A stretch of 64,000 nucleotides of DNA from an uncultured Carboxylicivirga sp. (GCA_947491945.1 CANLLN010000004.1:186001-250000), one strand, 5' to 3'; shown: positions 24,870 to 34,541, counted from the stretch's first letter. Translations and numbers: made by a program. Notes: a model not told the origin generated them from the letters alone.

Positions 24870-26210
24870 CTAGTCAAATTTTCGTTTCATGAACCAGTAT
24901 TCATGTAATGTCAGGTTCAAGGTGAGTCGCATGTATTTTTCCTTTACTAAACCATGGTTGGTACTACCGCGTTGACCCCATTCGAAGCCCAGGTTGAAGG
25001 ATGTTTTACTTCGTTTTAACGGTAATCCAAGACCAAAAGTTATGCCAAAGTCCTTCAGGTTGTCACCACCGGCTGATAGGGGTGCCACCAGATACTCCTT
25101 TGTGTAGGAGGTACCCAGGCGATATTTTACACGGCTGGGATAAAAACTTGCACTTCGGTAGTTGGGTATAAACTCGACACCAAAGGCAATCTTTTGCTCA
25201 TCGCCAATAGAAAATTTATTTTCAGCAGGCTTGGAATCCAGGCCGGGAAAATCAGACTCGCTCCATTTTGCCAGGGAGTAATCAGCGGTCACTGTCAATA
25301 GGTCGTCAATGTTATAGGCCAGTCCAAATCCATATTTGGCGGGCAGTTCCAGTGTTCCGCTTTTTAACTTCTGATTTGAGTAGCTAATTGTGTCGGCGTT
25401 GAGAATGGTGGTTCCATCACGGTCGAAGGCTGTACCTTGCGCCACCAGCTTTTTGTATTTGCCGCCAATGCCCGACTGAGGGCTGTAGATGGCTCCAATT
25501 ACCAAATTATGACGTTCTTTGAGGTTCAGTCGGTACTGTACCCCAAAGTCCATATACAAATCTTTAACTGCAATTTTTTCTGATGTAGCTAACTTATGGC
25601 CCGATATGTCGTTGGGAAATTGAGCGATGGAAAAGTGTTTAACACTCCCAAAAAGGTAGGAGAAGTGGGCTCCCAGCGACAGGTTTTCTACAGGACTGAT
25701 GGCTAAACCGGCATAGGCCTTTGTTGTGTTTCCCGTACCCATGTAGTTAGAGCGCGAGTAATTACTCGAGGTTGGTGCGATGTCTGCCGATGAATTGTCA
25801 TCGAAAAATTCATATCCCACTATTGACTCCGGTTTTATACCGATAGACATAAATCCCCATTTAGCCAACGGAAATCCTATGGCAAAATACGAAAAGTTAA
25901 TGTCGGAGAAGCGGGCACTCATCTCATCGGATTGTATTTTTTGGTCGAATCCGGTCAAGCCCCCTTCGAAAAAGAAGGATAGGGAATCCATACTGAAATA
26001 GGAGGCGGGGTTGATGCTGTTAAGGTTATAGGGGCTGTTAAGGGCAATGCCTGTGTGTCCCATAGCATCGTTACGGCCAAAGCCGGATTCCTGCCAATCA
26101 CCCAGATCGTATCGGGAATATGGTGAATAAGTTCTTTTTTGAGCGGAGGCGGCAGTTGATAGACATGCTGCCAGTAAGAAAATTACTACAACTTTATATA
26201 TATTGTGCAT
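24870..26210 (-). CDS. FadL/PorV-like outer-membrane barrel
   Basis: 446 aa. A signal peptide ends at about residue 23 (SAASAQ). The N-terminal segment YSPYSRYDLGDWQESGFGRNDAMGHTGIALNSPYNLNSINPASYFSMD resembles the hatch of FadL and PorV proteins, with an NPAS motif at about 64-67. A 14-strand-type barrel follows. A C-terminal YWFMKRKFD sits in place of a simple terminal Phe strand. The substrate is not known. The ATG overlaps the end of coaX by 17 bp, so translation is coupled. Confidence 0.82.
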   Translation of the reverse strand: MHNIYKVVVIFLLAACLSTAASAQKRTYSPYSRYDLGDWQESGFGRNDAMGHTGIALNSPYNLNSINPASYFSMDSLSFFFEGGLTGFDQKIQSDEMSARFSDINFSYFAIGFPLAKWGFMSIGIKPESIVGYEFFDDNSSADIAPTSSNYSRSNYMGTGNTTKAYAGLAISPVENLSLGAHFSYLFGSVKHFSIAQFPNDISGHKLATSEKIAVKDLYMDFGVQYRLNLKERHNLVIGAIYSPQSGIGGKYKKLVAQGTAFDRDGTTILNADTISYSNQKLKSGTLELPAKYGFGLAYNIDDLLTVTADYSLAKWSESDFPGLDSKPAENKFSIGDEQKIAFGVEFIPNYRSASFYPSRVKYRLGTSYTKEYLVAPLSAGGDNLKDFGITFGLGLPLKRSKTSFNLGFEWGQRGSTNHGLVKEKYMRLTLNLTLHEYWFMKRKFD

Positions 26211-26925
26211 TGTATTCTAGAATTCTGTTAAGTCCAATAAGTACTAAATTAGGGTTTACAAAGATGGGATTTTTTAATTTCCTTGCAAAAAATTCTGCAT
26301 CCCCGCCTGTTATTATTGTTTTTAAGTCATCATATTGCTCTGTTAGTGTCGCTATCAGCCCATCCATTTCAAAGGTAATACCGTTTTGAACACCCGCCTG
26401 TATAGCCTCATTGGTAGCGCTACCAATCAGAGGTGTTACCTCGTTACTACTTAAGTGGGGTAAGCGACTTGTGAACTGGTTGAGGGCCTTAAAACGCATG
26501 GCCATACCCGGTGATATATTGCCACCTAAAAAAATATTGTTACTTACCAGCTCGTAGGTAATGGCCGTACCGGCATCTATCACCAAAAGGTTGGTATCGG
26601 GGTATAGGGCAAGTGCACCTGCTACTGCTGCCAGTCTATCCTTACCCATGCTTTCTTTCGTTTTGTAATGCCATTCAAAGGGCAGGGGTGTTGTATTATT
26701 CAGCACCAAAATGGAACCGCTCAAAGCTGATAGTTGGTTCAGCAATGTGGTGTGTTCTTCTTCAACCACCGATGAAACAATGATGTGTCTGATAGTGAAG
26801 TGACTGGCTAGTTGACTGATAGATTGTTTGTCAAGAAAATCTGAATGGTCGGAGTAGATAAGTTTGCCTTGGTCAAAAACTCCTGTCTTCGTCTGCGTAT
26901 TTCCCCTGTCAATAACTAAATTCAC
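26194..26925 (-). CDS. coaX: Type III pantothenate kinase
   Basis: 243 aa from a GTG at 26925 (MNLVIDRGNTQTKTGVF). The DxGNTxxK phosphate-binding motif sits where the family has it, at residues 5-12. The upstream ATG at 26976 would overlap the -7 box at 26974-26981, so the GTG start is preferred. Other motifs are DRLAAVAGALALYP, LLVIDAGTAITYELV (about 104-118) and GGNISPGMAMRFKALNQFTSRLPHL. It phosphorylates pantothenate in CoA synthesis, and type III enzymes are not feedback-inhibited by CoA. It is the first gene of an operon otherwise given to the envelope. Confidence 0.93.
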   Translation of the reverse strand: MNLVIDRGNTQTKTGVFDQGKLIYSDHSDFLDKQSISQLASHFTIRHIIVSSVVEEEHTTLLNQLSALSGSILVLNNTTPLPFEWHYKTKESMGKDRLAAVAGALALYPDTNLLVIDAGTAITYELVSNNIFLGGNISPGMAMRFKALNQFTSRLPHLSSNEVTPLIGSATNEAIQAGVQNGITFEMDGLIATLTEQYDDLKTIITGGDAEFFARKLKNPIFVNPNLVLIGLNRILEYNAQYI

Positions 26926-26973
26926 GATATTAAGTGTTGTAAACCCCGGTACTTGATTAATTGAAATCAGCTG

Positions 26974-26981
26974 CAAAGATA
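26974..26981 (-). promoter_or_regulatory. Bacteroidota -7 box (TATCTTTG) for the coaX operon
   Basis: TATCTTTG on the minus strand matches TAnnTTTG and lies 48 bp upstream of the GTG start. It supports choosing the GTG over the ATG at 26976. Confidence 0.65.
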
Positions 26982-27022
26982 AAAAAACTGAAGTGGCATA
27001 TAGCTAATACCAAACTGTTTTT

Positions 27023-28069
27023 ATGCGAAAAGTTCTTGTTGTTGAAGATGATAAGTTTATTTCAGCGATTATTAGCATGTTCTTGCGTGATTTGGGGCAT
27101 GAGCTAATCGGGAAATGTGATAATGGCGATGATGCTGTTGATCTGTGCCATCGTCTTCGTCCCGATGTGGTGCTGATGGACATTCATCTGGAGGGAGAGA
27201 TGGATGGTATTCAAACGGCTGAGCAGTTGCGGCGTGAACTTGAGATACCCGTTATTTATGTATCTTCTGACACAAGCAGTGAGGTGATTAAGCGGGCCAT
27301 AGTATCCAATTCGTATGCCTATCTGGTGAAGCCGGTGAATAAAAAAGAGCTGGGCATTGCCATTGACCTTGCTTACTATAAGCACCGTGTTGATCAGGAG
27401 CAGAAGGAGCGAGAACGGGGTTACCGTCAGTTTATCAGCGAGGCATCGCTGCCGTTGATGATTCTGCACGAAGGTCGCATACAATATCTTAATAATCTGG
27501 CGCTTGATCTGTTTAAGACGCATTACATGGAGGATGTATTGATGATGCCCTATCTCGATTTTGTCCATACTGCTTATAAGGAAGAGGTAGAATCAGTATT
27601 GCAGGCTTTTCACGAAAATGGCAGTGGTTTTAGCAGTAAGTCCATTGCCATGCATGATGTGCATGGACAGTCATTTTATGCACAGGTGTCGGGTTCGTCC
27701 ATTATTTTCAATAAAAAGAAATCTCTGCAGGTTACACTTGTGGATAACACTGCGGCCATTTATGCGCGCAAACGTAATGATTGCTTGTTGGGCTATATGT
27801 CGCGCATTGCCCATCCTTATTTTATTACCGACGCAAGTGGTCTGATAAAGGCTGTTGCGCCACATCCGTTATTCGAGGGCCTGGCACTCGAAGGGCAGCG
27901 GCTTCAGCAGTTGAGGGAGTTGTTCGAATCCATCGGTACCAATGTTATTTTCAAGAACGGGCTTGGGCAAACTGTTTTTGCACAGCATGTTATTCATGAT
28001 GCCGCTGGCAGGGTTTACGAAATTATGTTTATGCCTCAGGTAGGTGAAAACAGCGAAACCATTGGATAA
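27023..28069 (+). CDS. Response regulator with receiver and PAS domains, no DNA-binding output
   Basis: 348 aa. The receiver domain (residues 1-120) has the acidic pair E8-D9-D10, phospho-acceptor D53 in VVLMDIHLEG, the switch Ser in VIYVSSDT and conserved Lys in YLVKPV (about 103). A PAS-like domain follows (about 135-240; ISEASLPLMILHEGRIQYLNNLALDLF), and a second diverged PAS-like region lies at about 255-340 (MSRIAHPYFITDASGLIKAVAPHPLFEGL). No helix-turn-helix, GGDEF, EAL, HD or kinase domain is present. It may act by protein contact with a sensor or effector encoded elsewhere. It is divergent from coaX and transcribed alone. Confidence 0.88.
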   Translation: MRKVLVVEDDKFISAIISMFLRDLGHELIGKCDNGDDAVDLCHRLRPDVVLMDIHLEGEMDGIQTAEQLRRELEIPVIYVSSDTSSEVIKRAIVSNSYAYLVKPVNKKELGIAIDLAYYKHRVDQEQKERERGYRQFISEASLPLMILHEGRIQYLNNLALDLFKTHYMEDVLMMPYLDFVHTAYKEEVESVLQAFHENGSGFSSKSIAMHDVHGQSFYAQVSGSSIIFNKKKSLQVTLVDNTAAIYARKRNDCLLGYMSRIAHPYFITDASGLIKAVAPHPLFEGLALEGQRLQQLRELFESIGTNVIFKNGLGQTVFAQHVIHDAAGRVYEIMFMPQVGENSETIG

Positions 28070-28087
28070 CATGCCTTGGGCAGTTCT

Positions 28088-31000
28088 TTACTTTGCTTCT
28101 TCAGTGATACTTGTGTACATTTCTGTTACCATGTTTTTAACCTCCTTAATAGATGCGATATCACGTACCATCAGATATAATTTTTCCTTGCCCTCTTTCA
28201 TGCGTGCTTTTTTGCTGTTATGCTGTATCCACATGAGTATGCCGCTAAATATCGATGATTGGTAGTAAGGCGACTCTTGATTGGAAACGAAGTAGAAATA
28301 CAGTAGTTTGTTTTTGAAGATGATTTTTTCGATGCCCAGATGTTTAGCCATGCGGCGTATGCGAACAAGCTCGAAGAGGCGTTGTCCGGCGTCGGGGATG
28401 GGGCCAAAGCGGTCGATCAGGTTGTTTTCGAAGCGAAGCAGCTCGTCTTCTTCCTCCATATTGTCCAGTTCGCGATACAGGTGCATGCGTTCCGCCACAT
28501 TCTCAATGTAGCTATCGGGCAGGCGTAGTTCTGTATCGGTCTCAATCAGGCAGTCGCTGACAAACACCTTGGGGGTATCATTCTTTTCGTCATCGGCAAA
28601 AGTATCCTTGTACTCTGTCTCGCGCAGCTCGAGGAGCGCTTCATTAAGGATACGCTGATAAGTTTCGTAGCCAATATCGGAAATGAAACCGCTTTGTTCG
28701 CCACCCAGCACGTCGCCGGCACCTCGTATATCCAAATCTTGCATGGCAATGTTAAAGCCACTGCCCAGATCCGAAAATTCTTCCACAATCTTGAGGCGTC
28801 GTCTCGCTTCTTGGGTGAGTGTCGATAATGGCGGTGCCATCAGGTAACAAAAGGCTTTTTTGTTGGAGCGCCCAACGCGTCCGCGCAGCTGGTGTAGTTC
28901 GCTCAAGCCAAAGTTATGCGCATTGTTGATAATAATGGTGTTGGCATTGGGTATGTCAAGACCCGATTCGATGATGGTGGTGGCAATCAGCACGTCGTAC
29001 TCGCCTTCAATAAAGTCCAGCATAATCTTTTCCAGCTTGGGGCCTTCCATCTGCCCGTGCGCCACAATGGTTTTTATTTCGGGCAGGATGCGGTTAACCA
29101 TGGCTTCAACCTCCAGTATGTTTTGCACACGGTTGTTAATAAAGAAAACCTGGCCGCCGCGTTCTACTTCATAAAGAATAGCCTCTTTAATGATTTCCTC
29201 ATTCATGGCGTGCAGCTCGGTAATAATGGGGTGACGGTTGGGAGGTGCCGTATTTAAAATCGACAGGTCGCGTGCTCCCATCAGTGAGAATTGCAGGGTG
29301 CGCGGTATAGGCGTAGCGGTCAGCGTGAGGGTATCAACATTTACCTTTAGCTGTTTCAGTTTCTCCTTGATGGCCACCCCAAAGCGCTGCTCCTCATCAA
29401 TAATTAATAGCCCCAGGTTTTTAAACTCCACATCTTTCCCCGTAAGGCGGTGGGTGCCAATAAGAATATCCACCTGTCCTTCTTTCGTTTTTTTAAGTGC
29501 TTCTTTAATACTCTTCGGTTTACGCAGGCGACTGACGTATTCAACATTGGCAGGAAAGTCCTTAAGGCGCTCACGGAAGGTTTGGTAATGTTGGAGCGCC
29601 AATATGGTGGTGGGTACCAATACGGCCACCTGCTTGTTGTCGGCAATGGCCTTAAAGGCAGCGCGTATGGCAATTTCTGTCTTTCCAAAGCCCACATCGC
29701 CGCATACCAGGCGATCCATAGGGGTGGCTTTTTCCATGTCTTCCTTGACGGCCACGGTGGCTTTGGTCTGATCCGGAGTGTCCTCAAAAAAGAAAGAAGC
29801 TTCCAGTTCGGTTTGCAGGTAGGTATCGGGTGAAAAGGTAAAGCCGGGCTCCGCCTTGCGTTTGGCATACAGGGCGATGAGTTCGCGGGCAATGTCTTTT
29901 ACTTTTTTCTTGGTTTTATCTTTTAGTTTTTGCCAGGCGGCCGTGCCCAGTTTGTTGATTTTGGGCGGGGTGCCCTCTTTGCCCTTAAATTTGCTGATGC
30001 GGTGTAGTGAATGAATATTCACCAGCAGTACATCGTTGTCGCGGTAGACCAGGCGGATGGCTTCCTGTGGCTTGTCATTCACCGTTTGGGTTACCAGGCC
30101 ACCAAAACGTCCTACGCCGTGGTCGATGTGCACCACATAGTCGCCGGGATTAAGGCGGCTTAATTCTTTCAGGGAGATGGCTTGCTGTGCTGCTTTGGCT
30201 TTTTCGGTGCGCAGCGAGAATTTATGGTAGCGCTCAAATATCTGGTGGTCGGTATAAAAGCAGCGTTTGTTGTCGTGGTCGATAAAGCCCTCGTGCAGGC
30301 TGTGATTGATTTCGCCATACTGCAGCCTGATGCCCCGATCGTGGAAGATGGCTTTCAGGCGCTCAAACTGACGGGGGTTATCCGACAGGATGAAGCACTC
30401 GTACTCTTCGGCTTGTTTTTCTTTCAGATTGGCCTCCAGTATCTCGAAGTTTTTGTGAAAGACGGGTTGTGGTGCGGTGTTGAAGCTGATCGTTTGGGTG
30501 CTTTTGTCCGCGGTGCTGAGGCTGATCAGGGGATGGTTGAGACATCCCTTGTAGAAATCTTCAAATGAGCATAGTGCCTGCGGACTCAGAAAGCTGTATT
30601 GCGTGTCTTCATCATCCTCTTCAGGTATTTCAAAAGTATGGCTTTTGATTTTGTCGATGATGGCAGCCATGCGCTCACTGATAAAGTCGAGGCTTTCGAT
30701 CCAAACATGTGCATTGGCAGGTAGATAGTCTGACAGGGGTGTTAGTGTTTCGTTATTTTGGTTTTCGGTGAGGTTGGGCACAATGGTGACCTGGTTCAGC
30801 TGCTCTTTCGACAGCTGGTTTTCCAGGTTGAATTTGCGGATACTGTCCACTTCATCGCCAAAAAAATCGATGCGATAGGGGTCTTCATCTGAGAAAGAAT
30901 AAACATCGACAATACTACCACGCACCGCATATTGTCCGGGTTCAAACACAAAATCCACACGCTCAAAATGATATTCGCTAAGTACATCGGTGATAAAGGA

Positions 31001-31453
31001 GATGTCAAGCTGATCGCCCTTGTTTACAAGCAGGCGGTTTTCGTCGAGCGACGCAGCTGAGATTACTTTCTCCACCAGTGCTTCAGGGTAGGTGATGACA
31101 AAAAGCTGGCTGGCCGGACTGTGTAGCTGGCTCAGTGCTTCAGTTCGCAGCAATACGTTTTGAGGGTCTTTCTGACCGTACTCGGGCGATCGTTTGTAAG
31201 ACGATGGCAAGAAGCATACAGCCCTGGGATTCAGTAGCTGGGCGATGTCGTTATACAGATAGGCGGCTTCCTCACGATCGTTAAGTACCACCAGATGGGG
31301 TCCCTCGTTAGCCAGGGTCGCCATGATTACGGCTTTATAGCTGCCACTTATCCCTTTAAGGGTGATTCTGCTATTTGCTTGCTTGATGGCTTGTTTAAGC
31401 TGATCAATGCGTTCATCGTTGGTATATAAGTCGCGTATCTGATTAATCTCCAC
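28088..31453 (-). CDS. mfd: Transcription-repair coupling factor
   Basis: 1121 aa, full length. It removes RNA polymerase stalled at DNA damage and recruits UvrA. Domains in order are the UvrB-like N-terminal region (about 1-340), the RNA-polymerase-interacting CarD-like domain with LNPGDYVVHIDHGVGRFGGL (about 434-453), and the RecG-type helicase. The helicase has Walker A GDVGFGKTE (about 585), IIDEEQRFGV as Walker B, TLTATPIPRTLQ, IATTIIESGLDIP and QLRGRVGRS. The C-terminal TRCF domain covers about 960-1065. It is transcribed alone from a TACTTTTG box at 31471-31478, and ends 18 bp from the convergent REC-PAS gene. Confidence 0.98.
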   Translation of the reverse strand: MEINQIRDLYTNDERIDQLKQAIKQANSRITLKGISGSYKAVIMATLANEGPHLVVLNDREEAAYLYNDIAQLLNPRAVCFLPSSYKRSPEYGQKDPQNVLLRTEALSQLHSPASQLFVITYPEALVEKVISAASLDENRLLVNKGDQLDISFITDVLSEYHFERVDFVFEPGQYAVRGSIVDVYSFSDEDPYRIDFFGDEVDSIRKFNLENQLSKEQLNQVTIVPNLTENQNNETLTPLSDYLPANAHVWIESLDFISERMAAIIDKIKSHTFEIPEEDDEDTQYSFLSPQALCSFEDFYKGCLNHPLISLSTADKSTQTISFNTAPQPVFHKNFEILEANLKEKQAEEYECFILSDNPRQFERLKAIFHDRGIRLQYGEINHSLHEGFIDHDNKRCFYTDHQIFERYHKFSLRTEKAKAAQQAISLKELSRLNPGDYVVHIDHGVGRFGGLVTQTVNDKPQEAIRLVYRDNDVLLVNIHSLHRISKFKGKEGTPPKINKLGTAAWQKLKDKTKKKVKDIARELIALYAKRKAEPGFTFSPDTYLQTELEASFFFEDTPDQTKATVAVKEDMEKATPMDRLVCGDVGFGKTEIAIRAAFKAIADNKQVAVLVPTTILALQHYQTFRERLKDFPANVEYVSRLRKPKSIKEALKKTKEGQVDILIGTHRLTGKDVEFKNLGLLIIDEEQRFGVAIKEKLKQLKVNVDTLTLTATPIPRTLQFSLMGARDLSILNTAPPNRHPIITELHAMNEEIIKEAILYEVERGGQVFFINNRVQNILEVEAMVNRILPEIKTIVAHGQMEGPKLEKIMLDFIEGEYDVLIATTIIESGLDIPNANTIIINNAHNFGLSELHQLRGRVGRSNKKAFCYLMAPPLSTLTQEARRRLKIVEEFSDLGSGFNIAMQDLDIRGAGDVLGGEQSGFISDIGYETYQRILNEALLELRETEYKDTFADDEKNDTPKVFVSDCLIETDTELRLPDSYIENVAERMHLYRELDNMEEEDELLRFENNLIDRFGPIPDAGQRLFELVRIRRMAKHLGIEKIIFKNKLLYFYFVSNQESPYYQSSIFSGILMWIQHNSKKARMKEGKEKLYLMVRDIASIKEVKNMVTEMYTSITEEAK

Positions 31454-31470
31454 GGGTTGCTATTTTTTTG

Positions 31471-31478
31471 CAAAAGTA
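31471..31478 (-). promoter_or_regulatory. Bacteroidota -7 box (TACTTTTG) for mfd
   Basis: TACTTTTG on the minus strand lies 17 bp before the mfd ATG at 31453. No good -33 TTTG was found. Confidence 0.6.
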
Positions 31479-31524
31479 ATTGAAAAATACGAGGCTTAAA
31501 AAACGACCAGAAGACATAAAGTAA

Positions 31525-31560
31525 ACAAGCCTCTAAAGTGAGATGGCTTTAGAGGCTTGT
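31525..31560 (-). terminator. Terminator of fbp
   Basis: A perfect 14-bp inverted repeat, ACAAGCCTCTAAAG and CTTTAGAGGCTTGT, surrounds an 8-nt loop. On the minus strand it is followed by a T-rich but interrupted run. It lies 26 bp after the fbp stop. Confidence 0.8.
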
Positions 31561-31586
31561 TCATGGGGTTATTTAATGTTTGAGTG

Positions 31587-32612
31587 CTAACTGTCTTTGC
31601 CGTACTTTTTAAGGAAATTTTCAATCTTGCCCACCATGTTTTTTGAACCTGTATAAAAGGGTGTGCGCTGATGCAGTGATGAGGGCTTTATCTCCATGAT
31701 GCGCTGATCGCCATTGGTGGCCATGCCGCCGGCCTGCTCCGCCAAAAAGGCGATGGGATTGCACTCGTATAAGAGACGCAGCTTTCCCGCGGGGGCGTTC
31801 TCAAATTCGGGATAGATAAAGATGCCGCCCTTTAGCAGGTTGCGATGAAAGTCGGATACCAGCGACCCGATGTAGCGTGAGGAGTAGGGGCGGTGGGTTT
31901 CTTTATCGCGCTCCTGACAATATTTAATGTATTTCTTAACGCCTTTGGGAAATTTCTTATAGTTGCCCTCGTTGATGGAGTAGATGGTGCCGTCTTCCGG
32001 AGTGTTGATCATTTGGTGCGAGAGGCAGAACTCGCCAATGGAAGGATCCAGCGTAAAGCCGTTGACGCCGTTGCCCGTGGTATATACCAGCATGGTAGAA
32101 CTGCCGTAAAGAATATAACCGGCGGCCACCTGCTCTGTTCCTTTTTGCAGAAAGTCATCCATAGTGGCACGTGATCCTTCCGGAGTCTTACGTTTATAGA
32201 TGGAAAAGATGGTGCCAATGGATACATTCACGTCAATATTCGACGAGCCATCAAGTGGGTCCATCATAAACACATACTTGGCATTTTGAGCAATTTCATC
32301 ATCAAAAAATATAAAGCTCTCGTTCTCTTCCGAGGCAATGGCGCATATTTCGCCGCAGCTATGCATGGCATCAATAAAATACTCATTGGCAATAACGTCC
32401 AGCTTCTTCTGATCTTCGCCTTGTACATTGGTGTTGTTGGCCTCACCAAGTATGTCAACCAGGCCGGCTTTATTCACTTCGCGGTTAACGATGCGTGCCG
32501 CTGTGCCCAGGTGATGCAGCATATGCGAAAAACCGCCATCGGCCTTGTAGTCCAGTTCCATCTGGCTTTTCAGGATAAATTCATTTAGGGTAGTAACCTC
32601 AAATTTAGTCAT
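31587..32612 (-). CDS. fbp: Fructose-1,6-bisphosphatase, class I
   Basis: 341 aa from the ATG at 32612 ([17 protein letters not shown]); an ATG 19 codons upstream gives a leader foreign to the family. It hydrolyses fructose-1,6-bisphosphate in gluconeogenesis. The metal-binding motif [13 protein letters not shown] is at about residues 115-127. [25 protein letters not shown] and [21 protein letters not shown], the substrate-binding regions, are intact. Class I enzymes occur in part of Bacteroidota, where others use class III. It is monocistronic, with a terminator after it. Confidence 0.97.
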   Translation of the reverse strand: MTKFEVTTLNEFILKSQMELDYKADGGFSHMLHHLGTAARIVNREVNKAGLVDILGEANNTNVQGEDQKKLDVIANEYFIDAMHSCGEICAIASEENESFIFFDDEIAQNAKYVFMMDPLDGSSNIDVNVSIGTIFSIYKRKTPEGSRATMDDFLQKGTEQVAAGYILYGSSTMLVYTTGNGVNGFTLDPSIGEFCLSHQMINTPEDGTIYSINEGNYKKFPKGVKKYIKYCQERDKETHRPYSSRYIGSLVSDFHRNLLKGGIFIYPEFENAPAGKLRLLYECNPIAFLAEQAGGMATNGDQRIMEIKPSSLHQRTPFYTGSKNMVGKIENFLKKYGKDS

Positions 32613-32775
32613 GGATAATGGGATTTGATTATATTTTGAAAGATACGCTAAAGCTTTGATTGATAACAATGATAAGGCTCAAGTGTTGTGATGTGAAAGG
32701 AAATGCTTATAAATTGAAAGTATATTTTTCTTCAAAGTGGTTTTGCGAAACAAAGTGAAGATGTAAATTTAGGGC

Positions 32776-34035
32776 ATGAGAGTATTTAAGTTTGGTGGGG
32801 CATCGGTTAAAGATGCTCAGGGAGTTAGGAATCTGGCGCATATTGTGCAGACTTATAATAAACGCCTGGTTGTGGTGGTATCGGCCATGGGTAAAACAAC
32901 CAATGCCATGGAAGATGTTGTGGCGGCCTATATGAAGGGCGATAGAATGCTGCTTGATGATCGATTGGCAATGGTGAAAAGTTATCATGAACAGATTATT
33001 GAGGATTTGTTTGGCCCGGACAATGATTGTATTGCCGCTTTATTACAACAGCTGGCGGATAAGCTGGCGACTGAACCCTCTCTGGATTATGATTTTGAAT
33101 ATGATCAGATTGTACCCTACGGTGAATTGATGAGTACAACCATTATTAGTCATTATCTTGCCAGTATTGGACTTGAAAATGTTTGGCTTGATGTGCGTAA
33201 ACTCATTCGTACCGATGAAGTGTATCGCAGTGCCAATGTGGACTGGCCGCTGAGTACAGCGTTATTAAATGAAGCTGTTGAACAGGATCAACATCGCCTA
33301 TTTGTAACACAGGGTTTTATTGGTTCAACCAAAACCAACCTGATGACTACCCTGGGGCGTGAAGGATCGGATTATACGGGGGCTATTATTGCCCATGCCC
33401 TGACGGCCGATCGTTTGGTGATATGGAAAGATGTGCCGGGAGTACTCAACGCTGATCCTCGCTGGTATCCGCATGCTCAAAAGATTGATGAGCTCTCGTA
33501 CTGGGAGGCCATTGAGCTAAGCTATTACGGCGCGCAGGTGATCCATCCCAAAACACTCAAACCTCTGCAAAACAAGCAAATACCTTTGTATGTAAAGTCC
33601 TTTGTAAATCCGGAAGAATCCGGCACGATCATCCAGAGCAGTGAGCAGCCCGGTGATTTACAGCCCATCTTTGTCTTGAAAGCCAATCAGGTACTCATTT
33701 CCATGTCACCCAAAGATTTCTCATTTATTATGGAGGAGAGTCTCAGTGATATATTTCAGGTGTTCTCGAAGCATCGGGTGCGCCTTAATATGATGCAGAC
33801 CTCCGCCTTGAACTTTTCGGTGTGTGTAGATGACTCACCACGTGTACAGCAGGCTATTGATGCCTTACAGACTCATTTTGATGTGCGCTATAACGAGGAT
33901 ATGGAGCTGGTGACTATTCGCCACTATAGTGATGCAGCCATTGAGGTGATCTTAAAAGACAAAGAGTTAGTGGATTCGCAGGTGAGCCGTAAAACAGCGC
34001 GCTATGTTTTGAAGGGCTCACCCTGGAATTTTTAA
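32776..34035 (+). CDS. lysC: Aspartate kinase, monofunctional
   Basis: 419 aa. It makes aspartyl phosphate, the first step to lysine, threonine and methionine. The kinase start MRVFKFGGASVKDAQGV has GGAS where most enzymes have GGTS. GREGSDYTGAIIAHALTADRLVIWKDVPGVLNADPRWYP (about residues 195-235) is the nucleotide and metal-binding region, and the PKTLKPLQNKQIPLYVKSF motif follows. Two weakly conserved ACT domains occupy about 300-419. It has no homoserine dehydrogenase domain. It converges with the lipoprotein gene and overlaps it by 4 bp. Confidence 0.95.
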   Translation: MRVFKFGGASVKDAQGVRNLAHIVQTYNKRLVVVVSAMGKTTNAMEDVVAAYMKGDRMLLDDRLAMVKSYHEQIIEDLFGPDNDCIAALLQQLADKLATEPSLDYDFEYDQIVPYGELMSTTIISHYLASIGLENVWLDVRKLIRTDEVYRSANVDWPLSTALLNEAVEQDQHRLFVTQGFIGSTKTNLMTTLGREGSDYTGAIIAHALTADRLVIWKDVPGVLNADPRWYPHAQKIDELSYWEAIELSYYGAQVIHPKTLKPLQNKQIPLYVKSFVNPEESGTIIQSSEQPGDLQPIFVLKANQVLISMSPKDFSFIMEESLSDIFQVFSKHRVRLNMMQTSALNFSVCVDDSPRVQQAIDALQTHFDVRYNEDMELVTIRHYSDAAIEVILKDKELVDSQVSRKTARYVLKGSPWNF

Positions 34036-34541
34036 TGGGGCAGCTTCACATAGAAAGCCGCTTTGTAGCCTCTTAGCTCACCCTCTTCGGTGAATATCTC
34101 GTAGGCCAGTAGTATGGCATGCACTTTTTTTGTCATGCGTAGGCTTTGCTCATCGAAGCGCCAGGTTTCCCAAAATTGCAGTTTGGCTACCTTGTCGCGG
34201 GTAAATTCGGCCTGCTGCTCTATGTTTCTAACTTCAGTCAAAGTTAGTGGTTCGTGAGTATTGTAGCTGTAGGCTGTTGCTTTCTCGCTATACACAGCCT
34301 CAAAAAGCTGATCGGTGAATTTCTCTCTTTCCAGGCGACTTAGGCAATGCTCGGTCCAGCTATCATTGGGGTTGGCATTCTTTATTAGTACCGGATAAAT
34401 AATGGTATCGGCAATGCTGGTGCCGGTGGTTTCGGCGATGCTCGACGTGCTATTTGTAGGATTCTGACGGCAGGATGCCAGGGCTACAAAAAAGCACAGT
34501 GCCAGTGTGGCACTATGCTTCAGGTATTTTGTATTTATCAT
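34032..34541 (-). CDS. Lipoprotein with resemblance to the gliding/T9SS protein GldN/PorN
   Basis: 169 aa. A signal peptide ends LASC, lipidating C24. The body shares a pattern with GldN/PorN as I know that family: LFEAVYSEKATAYSYNTHEPLTLTEV (about 78-103) parallels the GldN segment on output to a central residue pair. The C-terminal FWETWRFDEQ-x5-KVHAILLAYE-x5-GELRGYKAAFYVKLP parallels the EEWFFD-x-QRS and GEYRG-x-PLFW region. GldN is a periplasmic ring component of type IX secretion. This copy is lipidated and alone, with no gldKLM nearby. The relationship is by eye and should be taken as a suggestion. Confidence 0.5.
   Translation of the reverse strand: MINTKYLKHSATLALCFFVALASCRQNPTNSTSSIAETTGTSIADTIIYPVLIKNANPNDSWTEHCLSRLEREKFTDQLFEAVYSEKATAYSYNTHEPLTLTEVRNIEQQAEFTRDKVAKLQFWETWRFDEQSLRMTKKVHAILLAYEIFTEEGELRGYKAAFYVKLPH

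Noticed and set aside
28546-30568. Several long ORFs of 80-162 codons on both strands inside mfd
   Set aside because: They are shadow frames of the mfd coding sequence, which has every expected domain.
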